Assembly: GCA_025766275.1 (NCBI GenBank)
Contig: JAFKAC010000035.1
Location: 186,001 to 250,000, forward strand
Reading direction: 5' to 3'
DNA length: 64,000 bases
Source: Lactarius indigo
Lineage: Eukaryota > Basidiomycota > Agaricomycetes > Russulales > Russulaceae
Part shown: in pieces, positions 21,001 through 33,300 of the stretch
Layout of the letters: each line of letters starts with the position of its first letter
How positions within the stretch are numbered: the stretch's first letter is position 1
Position numbers and translations under genes: made by a program
The notes under the pieces: generated by a model
Databases searched by the model: none
What the model was told of the DNA's origin: nothing
The model's input: only the letters and a program-made list of their open reading frames with translations

Positions 21001-22039
21001 CAGGGCCAGCAACACAGAGAAAGTGCGCACCATTCCTCTCCATCTTACTCATTGACCTGCGCCCTGCTCCGTTCGGCCCATTCCCCCGCCGTGTGACCCC
21101 CATCAAGAAGACGTGATGGTGACTGGGCCCAGACTCTCGTTGCCCGTGTAGCAAGCAAATATCGCCGTCCCATCTGCCGCATCGGAGCAGGCACCTTGCA
21201 GGAATGGCAAGACAAAGGAGCAGCTGTCGTAGGTTTACGTCCACTTTGCTCGTACTTGATGCACACGGCCCGGTTGGGTGTCGCAGCCGGCCGGCCGAGG
21301 AGGACGGGCATGGGCGTGACGTGGAGGACAAGCGGTCCTGAAGGGTCCGTGTTGGGCTGTGCTCAACAAGATCGGTACGTGCCTTCAGTACCTTCTCTCT
21401 CACATACCTGGCTGAAGCACCTTCGAGTCCTTGCTACAATCCCAACGCTGCCGTCTCCGCAGATTGCTACCAACACACGAATATTCTTTGGCACCAGTGT
21501 ACCCCTCCGCCTTCTTGTGGTGTAAAGCTGAGCACGCCCAGGGACACAGGCGGTCGCATTGTATCAGTTGAAATGGGTATTTTTCGAACTGGTTCAGAAG
21601 CACAGTAGTCAACTCGATTAAGTTGGCTGAAATCAACTTACGGTGCTGTTGAGTAGCGTCTCTCGATGTGATCTATTTACCTTCAACGGGAAACGCCAGT
21701 CGGTCTGTGCTATTTTCTGATATCTACTCGCTGACGGGTTTTTCCGTGATCCGATAATATTGTACTTGGCCAATAGTACAGGTCTTCTCAGACAACAGAG
21801 TGAAGTGCGCGATTCAGGAGTTTATGAGTTGCTGAATACGTGTCGTACGTTATGTACACGGTGAGAGTAACACGATGTATGTATATGAGCTTTAGGACGG
21901 AACTATAGACAGCTACTGTACAATGCGAGGATATCTGGTAGCTATCACAAACAAAGAGAGGCCGCTGGATGGAGATTCGCACCCTTATCTTCAAATAAAA
22001 AAGGTCAAGTCACAGAGAGTGTGGAGATCGGATAGGGGA
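21001..22039. other. Intergenic stretch, no recognisable gene
   Basis: No supported gene. From about 21830 the sequence matches 58690-58900 upstream of LR3, marking the start of the second type I unit. Confidence 0.5.
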
Positions 22040-22110
22040 GATATGCACGCAAGGAAAATATCCAAAAGAGAAAAGAAAAATGAGCACGCGTGAGTTCAGT
22101 TCACGCGTAA

Positions 22111-23468
22111 CTATTCTCCCCGCTCGGGTTCCCAATGCGCCTCTGAAGGAAAGACGACGGAGGGTAATGTCGATCCCAGCGGAGATCTCATCCATATTAC
22201 CAGCCGCAACGAACCTCCGTCTGCCTGTGCAGCCTCAGTCGGCAGAGAAGCCTGCAGGCGGAGCGTTCGAAGCGCCTGCACGTTTGGCAACAGCGAACTG
22301 ACCTGCTTGTACAGCACTTGAAGGGAGACCTAGTGCTGATTATAACCAAAGCTGCTGAGTGGGCCAGCTGACGCGTACCTCATCTGAAGTGCTGTCAAGA
22401 CTCAGCTCAAGTACCTCGAGCCCCGAGTCCGTATTTTCCTGCGCGCCCAATAACCGCCGGCGTGTATGCATGCCCACATCAGGTGCGAGTTCCCTCAGTG
22501 AGCCACCGAGCGCGGAAAATAAAGCCGCGGGGCACAGGCCATCGTACAGCGAGCTCGAAATTTGTAGCGTCACGCGGCGAAGCAGGCGGACATATGTGAG
22601 TGCGGGCGCGAAGCCGGGACTTCTATCGAACACCGCAAAGGTGAGGAGCAGCGGCGGGTGGGACGATGTGCACTGCAGGGGGCACGCCGATGAAGTGAGG
22701 TAGCGCGAGGTGCGTGAGACGTGCGCAGGCTGGCGCGGGAAGAAAGTCGTCGAGGAACACATAGGGAAGTATGTCAGAGAGCCGGGTCAGGTGCGTAAGC
22801 ATGCCTGACGCCGCGGCGAGCAGCTCCGCATCGAAGACCGGAAGCATCAGCACCGAGAGAGTGTGCATTGAGTGGAGCGCCACGGCCAGCGCGAGGACGG
22901 AAGACGGGCCGTGCGTGGGCGGGTAGGCGCGCAGCGCGGGGGTCATCACGAGTGCCGAGAGGTGAGGTACACCAGCCTGCCGCGCAACGCACACATAGGC
23001 ATTGTCAACAGAGAAATCGAGCGTGGGTGGGTAGGGAGCGTTTGGAAGGGAGACCAGGAGTTGAGTGGGACGGTGTTAGTCGGTATGCTCGGGAATATCT
23101 CGGACACGTGTGGGAAGGATTGTAGGACGGGAAAGTCGGTGCAGGCCATGTCCAGCTCGGATATAATGCTGCCACGTCGGCCGAGGCCGCTGGCACGGCG
23201 AATATCTGGGGATGGAAGCAATGGCAAGCAGCCAGGAGAGCGGGGCCACGGGACACTGGAGATGTAGGAAATGACCTCGGAGGAGCGTCCTTGTCCCCTG
23301 GGGAAATGCGACATGGAAGAAGTGGTTTCCCGCCAGCGTAGGGATATCGAGATGGGGGACTGAGATGTCGAAGAGATGATGGATGACGGTGAGTGCGCGA
23401 GACTGGGCGTGTCTTGAAGTCGTAATTTTGGGACTGCTTGAACCTACGTGAAGGACCGTATAGTGCAA
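22111..23468 (-). pseudogene. LR2: decayed leucine-rich gene, full 3' end present
   Basis: This copy shows the 3' exon: an intron (about 22333-22381) separates STSDE from VSLQVLYKQVSSLLPNVQAL, followed by a frame to the stop at 22111. It has MLPVFDAELLAAASG, FLDDFLPAPA and LALPHFIGV in one frame and FAVFDRSPGFAPALTYV, LRRVTLQISSSLYDGL in another, with the frame change at the same position as in LR1 and LR3. A short in-frame segment present in LR1 (VLVLALDVDVR) is reduced here to APDVGM. It is divergent to NLR-C. Confidence 0.5.
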
Positions 23469-24340
23469 GGAGTCGTAGGTGGGGAAGGGAATTGGCTAGC
23501 TAGAAGTTAGGCCGCCCAAGTAGAATGTGGAGCTGTGAATAGAAGTTCTGTGGAGGTGGATGGCCATTCTCGTCGATCTTGGTTCTTCGATTCTAATTCC
23601 ATCCACGTCTTGACGATCTTCGGGCCCCACCTTCGACCAAGACATTCTCACCGGGTTAGGCAAACGAAAAAGATTAGTTTGTGCTCCCTTCATACAGCGT
23701 TCAGCACGAGCTGCGCTGTACTGGGAATAAGACATCACCTCCTTCCAGATGGAATAAATTGGCAAACAGCGAGAAAAAACATGGCAAATTATACGAACGT
23801 GTTGAAGATTTCAAGCTCCAGGTTTGGTGTGGTGCTGGACGGGAAGGGGTCCGGCGCGTGGTAGAGGGAAACAAAGGTCAAAGTGTACTAGCTATTGTGC
23901 ATGGTAATAGGTAGTTATCTGAGCTGAAAGACCCCATAGAAACTGGACGGAAGCACAATGCTTTCTAGAGGGATGCCGTCCTGTTCGTTCGAAGATGACA
24001 GGGACGGCGCGAACACGTGACTATCTACGATCAGCGTAAGCGCAACCAACCATCCCGATGCCCCGAAATTCCGGTCACCATGCCTGTTTACCCCGACCTG
24101 GAACCATGGAACTCGTTACTGCACTCAGTTTCCCTTCGAGGTAGAAAATAAAAAGGCCGACCTCCACACCACTGCTTTTGAAAACATTGCCGGCCTGTTT
24201 ACGCGTTGAGGCTGTGCGAGCGTTACCTCCCAAACCTCGTGGCAATCGATTCGGGTGTTCCCACTCAGCCGCTTCCTACCCTCGGCCCTGGTCTCCCAGT
24301 ATCGCAGCACCTTCAGACGCCTCTCCTCGCTGCTATTACC
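23469..24340. promoter_or_regulatory. Spacer and upstream region of NLR-C
   Basis: The first part matches the LR upstream block seen in the other type I units. From about 23990 it matches the receptor upstream block and includes CACGTG at 24014-24019. No gene is supported. Confidence 0.45.
24014..24019. promoter_or_regulatory. CACGTG site upstream of NLR-C
   Basis: AACACGTGACTATCTACG lies 327 bp before the ATG. The flank is the NLR-F variant (GAACACGTGAC) rather than the NLR-A/B variant, in keeping with C and F sharing the type I context. Confidence 0.45.
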
Positions 24341-27300
24341 ATGTCGCAGACGCCTCCCACATCTTCCTCCAATTTACAGGCCATCTTCTGCGCTTCCCTC
24401 GACACTTATAAAAAGAAGACGGAGAAAGACCTTCTCGCGCATCCGTTGATGGTCCAGTTGGAAACCTTCAACTCCCCCACTGACACCCTGGCCATCCTCC
24501 GCACTCAAGTCCAACAGTTTCAGCAATCTGCATCCGGCAATGACAGGTTGACGAGCTGGTTGAATCCAACTGTCAATGTCCTATATACTTGTTCCGCGGC
24601 GCTTGGCGAGGGCGTCGGATTGGTGAGCGCCATTCCGACGATCCCTCTACGATCTACCTCTGATATCATATCGTCAGGTGTTTTCACCGGCGACAGTCAT
24701 CTTCGACGGTGCTGGGGTCCTTCTCCTGGTAGCTATCATCCTGGACTTCGCTTGCTTGAACTGTCCTGATACGGAACCCACACAGGCGGCAAAAGATGTC
24801 GTTGCGACCCAAGATACGCTCATCAAAATCTTCAAGCGGATCGAAAGCTTCTTCAGACGGCTGGAGGAATATAGTGCAGTGCCGATGACGGAGGCGATGA
24901 AGGATATCAACGTGAAGATAATGGTCGAAGTTCTTGAAATTTTTGGGATTGTGACGGAGGAGATGAAGCAGGGAGGAGCGCGTAAGTCGATCCCTGCTGC
25001 CCTTGCTGCTGCCACATTACACCGTCGCTGATGGGTGATCAGAGAGATATCTGAAGAAATTGATCGGAAGGAGGGATATCGAGGATGCGTGGGTCAGGCT
25101 GGATAGATTGACACAGCAGGAGGTTCAGATGGCGATTGTGCAAGTCCCGAAAGTCGCACACGACGTTGAGGATGGGGTACAAACCGTCGGCGAGCAAGTA
25201 CTGGGCGTCGGTGACAACGTCAACCTGGCTGTTGAAGGTGCGTTCATCACGTTAACTACAAAAAAATGTAAACCCATATACGGCTAGATGGCAAGGTAAT
25301 CAAAGCGACGATATTGGAGACGAACGCTCTAGTACAACAGGCAGCAAACTATATGGACGAAGAAAAGCGTTCGTGGTCCTTTAGCCCCACTACTTTTGCT
25401 TGCTGACTCAAGTCCCACTGCAGGGAGCCAGATACGGACGAAGCACCGGGCCTGGCTGTCTCCGCCAGACCCATCCACTAATCAAAACCTTGCATCCACC
25501 ATTCAACATCAAGGCACCGCGACATGGTTCTTTCAAGGAAGTATATTCATCGAATGGAAGTCCAAGTCGACCACATCCCTATTGTGGATCCACGGCAAAC
25601 GTGCGCGCTTCTGTCCCTTTACATATTCCCAGATCCTGATCGCGTCTCATGATGGTAGCTGGCTCAGGGAAGAGTATCCTTTGGTTCGTTGTCATTTGTT
25701 GCGTTCACCCCTCAGCAACTTACACCACAAACTAGCTCCGCGATCATCCAAGACATCACTGCGTTGCGGGAGGCTGGACAGGCGTCGATGGCGTATTTCT
25801 ATTTCGATTTCAAGGACAACGATAAACGAAACATCCGCAACTTGCTTCCCTCGCTTCTCACACAGCTCTCTGCTCGTTCCGATATCTGTTGCGACATACT
25901 CTCCCGTATTTACAAGGCACACGATGATGGCACGCATAAACCCAGCACCAGCACATTGATTGGGTGTCTTAAAGAGATGCTCGCGCTACCTGGCCGAGGC
26001 CCAATCTACATCATCATGGACGCGCTAGACGAATGCCCCAATACCACCGGAGTTCCACCCGACCGCAAACAGGTGCTTGATCTCATAAAGGACCTTGTCG
26101 GCCTCCGGCTGTCAGATTTCCATATATGTATTACCAGCCGTCCGGAGGACGACATCCGGGCCGCACTTGAGCCGCAAGCGTTTCACACGGTCTCAATCCA
26201 CGAGGAAAGCGGACAAAAGAAGGATATTGAAGACTATATCCGATCTGTGGTGTATGCGGAGTCAGATACGGCGATGAAAAGATGGAGGGAGAAGGACAGA
26301 GAACTTGTTATCGAGATGCTCACGGATAGAGCCGATGGAATGTAAGCGTGTTCAAGGATGGTGACGACGGTTACTGACCTTATGACAGGTTCCGATGGGT
26401 ATTTTGTCAGCTGGAAGTGTTGCAACATTGCCTTCCGCAAAGCATCCTGCGAACGCTGAACGAATTGCCGAAATCATTGGACGAGACATATGAGCGGGTG
26501 CTGAAGGAGATCGGGATGGCCAACCGAGACCACGCTCATCGTTTGTTACAATGTCTCACCGTGGCCGCTCGTCCGCTGCGTGTCGAGGAGTTGGCAGAAA
26601 TACTTGCGCTCGACTTTGAAGATGCCGAAGGAGCGACGCCGAAGTTGAAGGAGGACTGGCGACAGGAGGATCGACGACGAGCTGTTCTATCCACGTGCTC
26701 GAGCTTGATCACCGAAGTCAACGATGGGGATTCGCGGGTGATCCAGTTTACGCATTTTTCGGTGAAGGAATTCTTGACTTCCGACCGGCTTGCGAATTCT
26801 AAAGGAGACGCTTCGTACTTTCAAATCACTCCTGAAGCTGCACACACGACTCTCGCGCAGGCTTGCCTGGGAACTCTACTCCAGTTGGACGTCAGGGTCG
26901 TCAATAGGCAGAACGAGAATAGGTTCCCGTTGGCGAGATATGCCAGTCAGTATTGGGTGGAGCATGCGCAGTTCGGGAAGGTGTCGTCACGGATTAAAGA
27001 TGGGATGCGACTCTTTTTTGACTCGACCAAACTACATTTATACGCGTGGGTCCGGTTGTACGACATCGACGATCGCTGGAATACCTTCGGAGATTTCCTC
27101 GCAAATCGTGGATCTCCGCTGTATTATGCTTCGTTGCTTGGGTTTCATGACCTGGCAGCGCAGATCATCCTCGAGCATCCGGAGCAAGTCAATGCGAGGG
27201 GTGGTTATAATCACAGTCCACTGGCAGCGGCATTGCACAAGAGACACTTCGATGTGGCTGAGCTATTACACCGGCATGGCGCGACCGTGGATGTTATCAA

Positions 27301-28276
27301 TCAACATACCTGGACTCTACTACATGCTGCGTCGTTTGATGGACGTATCGATGTCGCGCGGTGGCTACTCGATCATGGCGCGGATGCGAATTCCCCGAAA
27401 GGCAATCATTGTACTCCAATTCAATTAGCCGCATGCACGGGACGCCTAGAAGTTGTTCAGATGCTACTGGAGCACAACGTACCCGTCAACACTGCGAACA
27501 GCCAAGGCGTTACTCCATTGCACCATGCATCAGATTATGGTCACGTGGAGATCGCGGGGCTACTACTCGAACATGGCGCGGAAATCAACGCACAAGATAG
27601 TATGGATTACTTGACGCCATTACATCTAGCATCACGTTATGGGAGGCTCGAGGCTGCACGTCTGCTGCTTGACCGTGGCGCGAACGTGGAGGCTAAGAAG
27701 AAGGACGGAAGGACACCATTGCACGAAATGTCGTGGTTCGGAAGCGAAACAGATATTGTACGCCTGCTGCTCGACCACGGTGCAAACCCAAATGCCGAGG
27801 ATAATGAAGGATGGACCCCGTTGCACGAGGCGTCATCCACAGGCAAGGCGGAGATTGCGCGCTTGCTGCTCGACCGTGGCGCGAACGTAAACTCCAAGAC
27901 GGAGGACGGAAGGACCCCATTGCACGACGCGTGGTTCAATCGCGAAACAGAGATCGCGCGCTTGCTGCTCGACCATGGCGCGAACGTAGACTCCAAGAAG
28001 GAGGATGGGAGGACCCCATTGCACGAGGCGTCGTACTATGGCCCAATAGAAATCGTGCAATTGCTGCTCGACCACCACGCGAACGTAAATGCCAACGACA
28101 AAGACGGGTGGACTCCATTGCACGTAGCGTCATCCAAAGGCGAAGCGGAGATCGTGCGCTTGTTGCTCAACCGTGGCGCGAGTGCAGATTCCAAGGACAA
28201 GGAAGGAAAAACCCCATTCCAGGTCGCGTCAAATAGGGCAATCAAACAGATGTTGACAGAGCATGGTGGGCAATAG
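24341..28276 (+). CDS. NLR-C: Goodbye-NACHT-ankyrin receptor, about 1166 aa
   Basis: Exons: 24341-24622, 24678-24728, 24786-24981, 25043-25237, 25288-25368, 25424-25600, 25659-25683, 25736-26341, 26389-28276; all phases join. Exon 1 is 6 bp shorter than in A (MSQTPPTSSSNLQ). Walker B reads IIMDALDE. Exon 4 is 195 bp and exon 5 is the long 81-bp form. The last exon encodes about twelve ankyrin repeats, three more than A, the extra units lying between the HEMSWFGSETDI repeat and the C-terminal cap. Exon 3 ends in C before a GTAAGT donor, unlike the A/GTGAGT of the others, which changes one residue at the junction. Confidence 0.9.
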
Positions 28277-28289
28277 ATAGCGTACTATA

Positions 28290-29480
28290 TAAATGTATGT
28301 CAAGTCACTGTGATAGTATGGAATTCCCTTCTGCAGGTTTTCGTATGGTTACATTTGAAATCCGTTCTGATCTCTGTAGAAGCAACAAAGGAGCAGTGAC
28401 ACGGAGCGTCGGTTGGTCTTTGAGTGAACCCCAGTACAAGGTAGCACGTGCTCGAACACTTTTATTTCACCTGCCTGCCACGCCCAGTAATTGCGTGGAT
28501 AGATGATGAACCCTATGTTTTCCGATCTTCATCAGCTTGCTCCGGGAGGGCCTGGGCTCATCCCACCCGCTGACCTCGTCTCGGAAACGCAAAGCGGCAA
28601 ACTTCTCATCCCGGATCGAGAAGCACTCCGTGCCTTCGCCCATTGCTATTTGTTTTCCTCCACCAGGCACCAGTCCCCCATCACAGCGCCACTCCGAACC
28701 TAAAATGGAGAGCAAGGTAGTGACTCTCAAAGAGTGCGTTCTCCGCAATTCACTTTGACGGATGCGGTGCCCCTGCTGCACCACGTACTTGATTTTTCGG
28801 TGTCCCGTTTCTATCTCTGGTGTTGCAACAACAACACTTCCCTGAGAGACGTTGTGACCTGTTCGACTATGGGAAGCTCAGCCAGGCGCACGTCCTCAAA
28901 CTCAGGTGTGTGCTCCAGGTACCAAGCGAGTCGCTGACTTCCTATTTCCTTTGGGAATGGGTAGGAACGGGGCTCCTTGCACTCGCACTGAGCACCTTCC
29001 CTGCGCATTCGTACCGCCATGGACATTTCGCGCTCGTACCGCTTCTGCACAAGAATCTCCTCTCCCCCTCTGCATCCACCACCGTTACTGTGATAGCTCT
29101 CGATGGACTTTCTCCATCCTGCACCATGTCAGAGTGCTCAGAGCTGATGTGCTAGATGTGCTACTTGTTGTGTACTGTGTGTACTACCCACCCTGCAGTG
29201 ATCGTGGTCGAGTCTCGGGCCGAAGGCGTCCTACAGGAGTTATTGCAAGGGTGGTCCATGCTGGGGTGGCAATTATGGAGCGTTGGTGAGGACTCGTTGG
29301 GTGGTTTACTGGGGTATGTGAGTTGGCTGGCGTGATACCTAAAGTCATTCCTGTAGCGTGCGTCGTTCTTTCTTTTCTTTGCGAGTCGCTGCTGCGCTTC
29401 TCTGAGGGTTTCATGCCGCGTTTAGTAGAGTGCGATTGTGGATTGAGAGGTGCGGCATGAAAGGGTAGTGCTGCCGGTGA
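28290..29480 (-). pseudogene. Degenerate minus-strand ORF module, copy 2 (unknown)
   Basis: This is the counterpart of 5938-6760 after NLR-A. The minus-strand frame at 28811-29050 holds EHTPEFEDVRLAELPIVEQV and REVLLLQHQR. Adjacent minus-strand frames at 28467-28784 and 29184-29414 are open but not clearly linked. No family is recognised, and lack of one long frame suggests decay. Confidence 0.35.
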
Positions 29481-30180
29481 GACAATGATATTAGATTTGT
29501 GCTAAAGTGGACGACACGAGTGAAACTGTGTATGAGGGCTATGTACGAGATACCCGGCAGCTAGAGAGGGATGAAGCTAGAGAGATTGGGCGAAAGCGCG
29601 AAGCGCTCCTCGATCGAAAATGAGGGTCTGTGTGGCCGAGGCGAGGTCGCGACGGGTGGGTGGGAACCTCCCGGAGCGACTGGATGAGCGTCGGTAAACA
29701 CAGTGGACCTCATCATCGATCCAATTGTTTAAAGGGTGCGGTGGGCGGGTTAAAATGAAAGTAATCCCGGTTTTTCAGACCGGTTGAAAAGTAGGGCGGG
29801 CAGGTGGCGGCACGCAAGAGGAATGAGCACGTGCCGCTTCGCCCGCTCACTCAAAGACTGTGCTCTAAGGCACCGCTCGTTCCTCGCTTTGCCTTAGACC
29901 GGTTACTTTTTTATTGGAGGGAGTGTATACGATACGCCTACGTGCGTCTGACCTATGGCTCTCGCATGTTTCTTGGCAATACCATGGGCGAAAGGAAAAT
30001 CCGGTCTTGACAGCGAGAGTCGTAATAGAATCTTTGATAAAAGGCGATCTTGTTCTGGGAGGAGGGTCCAAATGACTTGACCACTCAGTGACACTCGTAT
30101 ATGCGCTTTAGAATACGCTATTTCCATTTTCACTCGGTTCGTCCATTATGACAGGGACAGTACCTAAGCGGATAATCAGA
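29481..30180. other. Spacer between the NLR-C unit and the DNA transposon
   Basis: No gene seen. The part 29880-30180 resembles 6800-7060 after NLR-A. A transposon then interrupts the sequence at 30181. Confidence 0.5.
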
Positions 30181-30188
30181 GTACAGTA
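30181..30188. repeat. 8-bp target duplication GTACAGTA, left
   Basis: GTACAGTA immediately precedes the left inverted repeat and recurs exactly at 36493-36500. Confidence 0.95.
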
Positions 30189-30202
30189 CAAGGGGCTCGC
30201 GG
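30189..30202. repeat. Left terminal inverted repeat (14 bp)
   Basis: CAAGGGGCTCGCGG is the exact inverse of 36479-36492. The stop codon of the internal gene lies only 153 bp inside this end. Confidence 0.95.
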
Positions 30203-30354
30203 AAATGCAGTTAGATATAGGGGGTACAAAAATCTCATAAGGCCGATAGGGAAAGGGGGGTAGGTATTTACATAAGCGGGCGCCTATCCGAATATGGTAT
30301 CACATTCTCGCGCCTACTAAATATGGCAATCGGCTCGGTAATTCATTGCCGCCT

Positions 30355-33300
30355 TCACATACGCCTCCTTTTCAGCATGCCTGTGTCGCTCTGGCACACC
30401 TCGCAAGTCCAACTCTTGGGTGAGAATGAAAGCCCAACGCATGCAATATGATACTGGTATGGTTTAGTATCAGTGTATTGTGACTGGATGCATCGCTCAC
30501 CCATTTTGTTTCGCAGCCTGCAACTCTGCAGCAAACTACCTCACCACCGGCTGCCTGCCCCGCTGATGGTGCTGCTGAATTCCCACACAAGCACGCAGAA
30601 ACGTCGCACATATTGCGCAGTTTCCGTTTGCGTCCAAATGAGGACATTTGGGCGCCCCCAAGGAGACCCCCGCCCTCGTCTTCGGTCCCAGTCGGGTGTT
30701 TGGTCACGCTGGAGGTGTGGCACGTCGCAATGTCTGTGGGCAGTGACACTGGGACGCCGATGTTAGCAACTAAGAAGAGAGGATGTTTGTCAGCGTCAAG
30801 GGATGCAAATGGGAAGGGACGACTTACTAGGTGTGTGTTCACTTGTCTCTACTACGACATCTCTGACAGCCCCTGTCGCAGACTCGGACTTGTCTTCAAC
30901 GTCTCTCTCATTACCACCTTCCAACTCTCCCAGCCCATCCTCTCCATCTTCGGCGCCATCTGGCATCTCACTATCTGACCCTGGTCGTGCACTTCTTTCA
31001 ATCGACACGGCCTCTGATTCACCATCACTGCCAGACCACGCCTCATGCCCACTGGGGCCCTCTTCGATCGGATCTAGCTCGTCGTCGTGTATCATGTCAT
31101 CTTCGCGTGCAATAAAACTATAATTTCTCATGTGATTAGCAAGCTTTGGATATCAATCCAGGCACCACATACCCCGAAAGTCTACGGGAACTATGTGCCT
31201 CTGAAAGCTTCAGAGGAACCTTCTTCCTCCCTTTGCCACGTCGCTTGGGCTGCTTATGGCGGTTCTCCCAAATCTTAGCCATTGCATTGGCCTCCTCTGC
31301 AGTTATCTTCCAGAGGTCTTCGTGCTTTGTGGCATCAACGCCTTGGTGTCGAAGTTGGAAATGCGGTCGCATATTGTACCGCCAGACAGCTGGGGATCCA
31401 TCTGGGCAGTAGGGGCATCGGAGAGGGACATTTGAGCATGGAGATGATTCGGAAGATACCATAGCAGTGGAATATGAGAAGTTAGTCGCATTAGGGCATG
31501 GTACAATGCCACCATAATTGAGTGTCCACTGATAGTTCCGTCCGGAGCGTTTCGTGAGATAGATGGCGCATGTATTAGCAGGTCGGAGGCAGAGCCCGCA
31601 TGGCTCCCCTGACTTGTCAAGGGTTGGATCGTGTAATACATGACTCCCGATGTGTGCAAGTACACGCTGACCATTGACTGCGTCGAGTTGGACTGGAGGC
31701 TCACATGCTGGGCACTCATGCGAGCTGAGCTCCCGCACCTCGTAAATAGTCTCTGCAACGAAGCAGGCCATCCCTGAGAAGCGTCAACTAAAGCCTGATG
31801 ACCTAGTAACGAAGATGAGCACTTACCCGATCCTTCACGGTAAGGAAAGCGGTCAGTTGGCTCCGTTTGTGGAATAAGTTTGAGCTGGGGCTTAGACAGT
31901 CGGTCGCGAAGGCTGGATGCAAACGCAATAAGTGTGGATGTTTCGAATAGGTATGCGGGCATGTGCGAGGACGGCATGGCTAGGGCGGGATTAATGGGCT
32001 GAACGAGATTTCCTGGGACTTTGAATCTCATGGGTAGAAGACTTTGTGCTTGCCAGTCGTACTTTCCAGCACGTGTATTATTGTTGGGATTGTTGTCGCC
32101 AGGGATAGTGCAGACTAGACTGTAAGCCTGGTACGTGATACGAATGCTGTCCTCGAGAAGGGCATCGAGACGCAGATGGTCTACGGCTTTTGATCCGATA
32201 TGTATACCAATAACTTCGCCGATACAAAGAAATATGTTGTCTTCGCATGAGAGGAGTGTGGCTACGGGGTTGTCTACCATAAGGATGTCGCAGAGTTCCT
32301 CAGAGGAGTCGTCCACAAGAGTCTCGGGCTCTGGCTGCACATAGCGTGCCTGCTGCTGGACCCTACGAAGCCGATCTGTTGAGCTTGTCGAATTACTATA
32401 TTTGAACAATAAGGACAATGCCCGAGACTTCTTTAGTGTGCTAGTGCCATCGTCGACCATAACAACATTGCTGAACGCATGTTGTTCGGGATCCCAGTCC
32501 AGAGAAGTCGCGGCATCTTCGAGTTCACGTACCCCGTCACCAGTAGCGGAAACATCTGTGTGGTCCAACATGACAGCCCCTGGTACAAGGCCATGAAGGA
32601 CGTCGTCATGCGATAACTCCAAGTCCTCCATTTCATCGCCGGGGGTGGATGTGTGCACAAGGAGGGTACCAAAGGGTGCAAGTATTGTGGCGTTGGGGAT
32701 TGCCATAACAGCACTGAGGACGTTGCAGACAAATGGGTAGTCCGCTTCAAGCTTGCGCCGACCCCGGATCCACACAGTGGGAGGTGTGACGGAGTTGAGG
32801 GCTTGAGACGCCCTCCATGAGCGTGGAGAGATGTGATCTGCGGAATCAGGAATTGTGGATGAATCCTGAGACACGCACGGAAGATGCAGACGCCGTGGTG
32901 CCTTATCCCATTCGGGGTGCAAAGCTAAAATGTTCATAGACTCCATGGTTCCAGTTAGACGGGAGCCAAGTTGGTAATTGTCGACGTTGGCATCGTTGCC
33001 CACAATAGTCCGTAGGCAGCCGAAGAGATTTTCAAGGCGATCAGTGCCAAGAAGTATAATATTAAAGTCACTGTTAGGGGTATCTATCTTAGCCTTCGCC
33101 ACACAAAAGAAAACGTTTTTGACCATAATCATAAGGTCAATATAGAGCGCAGTGGGGACGAAGTTGCTGCATGCGTTGTCGTGAGCGTAGAGAGCCAAGG
33201 CTAGGTGTGCCGCGTAGCTCAGGTATTCGAGTTGGTCCTCAATGGACAAGTCAACGCAGATATATGGCATAAGGAAGTGATAACACATAGAGCCGAATAC

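Noticed and set aside
22010..22301. Plus-strand ORF MSTREFSSRVTILPARVPNA... repeated at 58950
   Set aside because: Its conservation follows the duplicated LR 3' exon on the other strand; the plus frame is the shadow.
30803..31123. Plus-strand serine/proline-rich ORF of 106 codons
   Set aside because: It is antisense to the acidic exon 5 of the transposase gene, which joins in phase with its neighbours.
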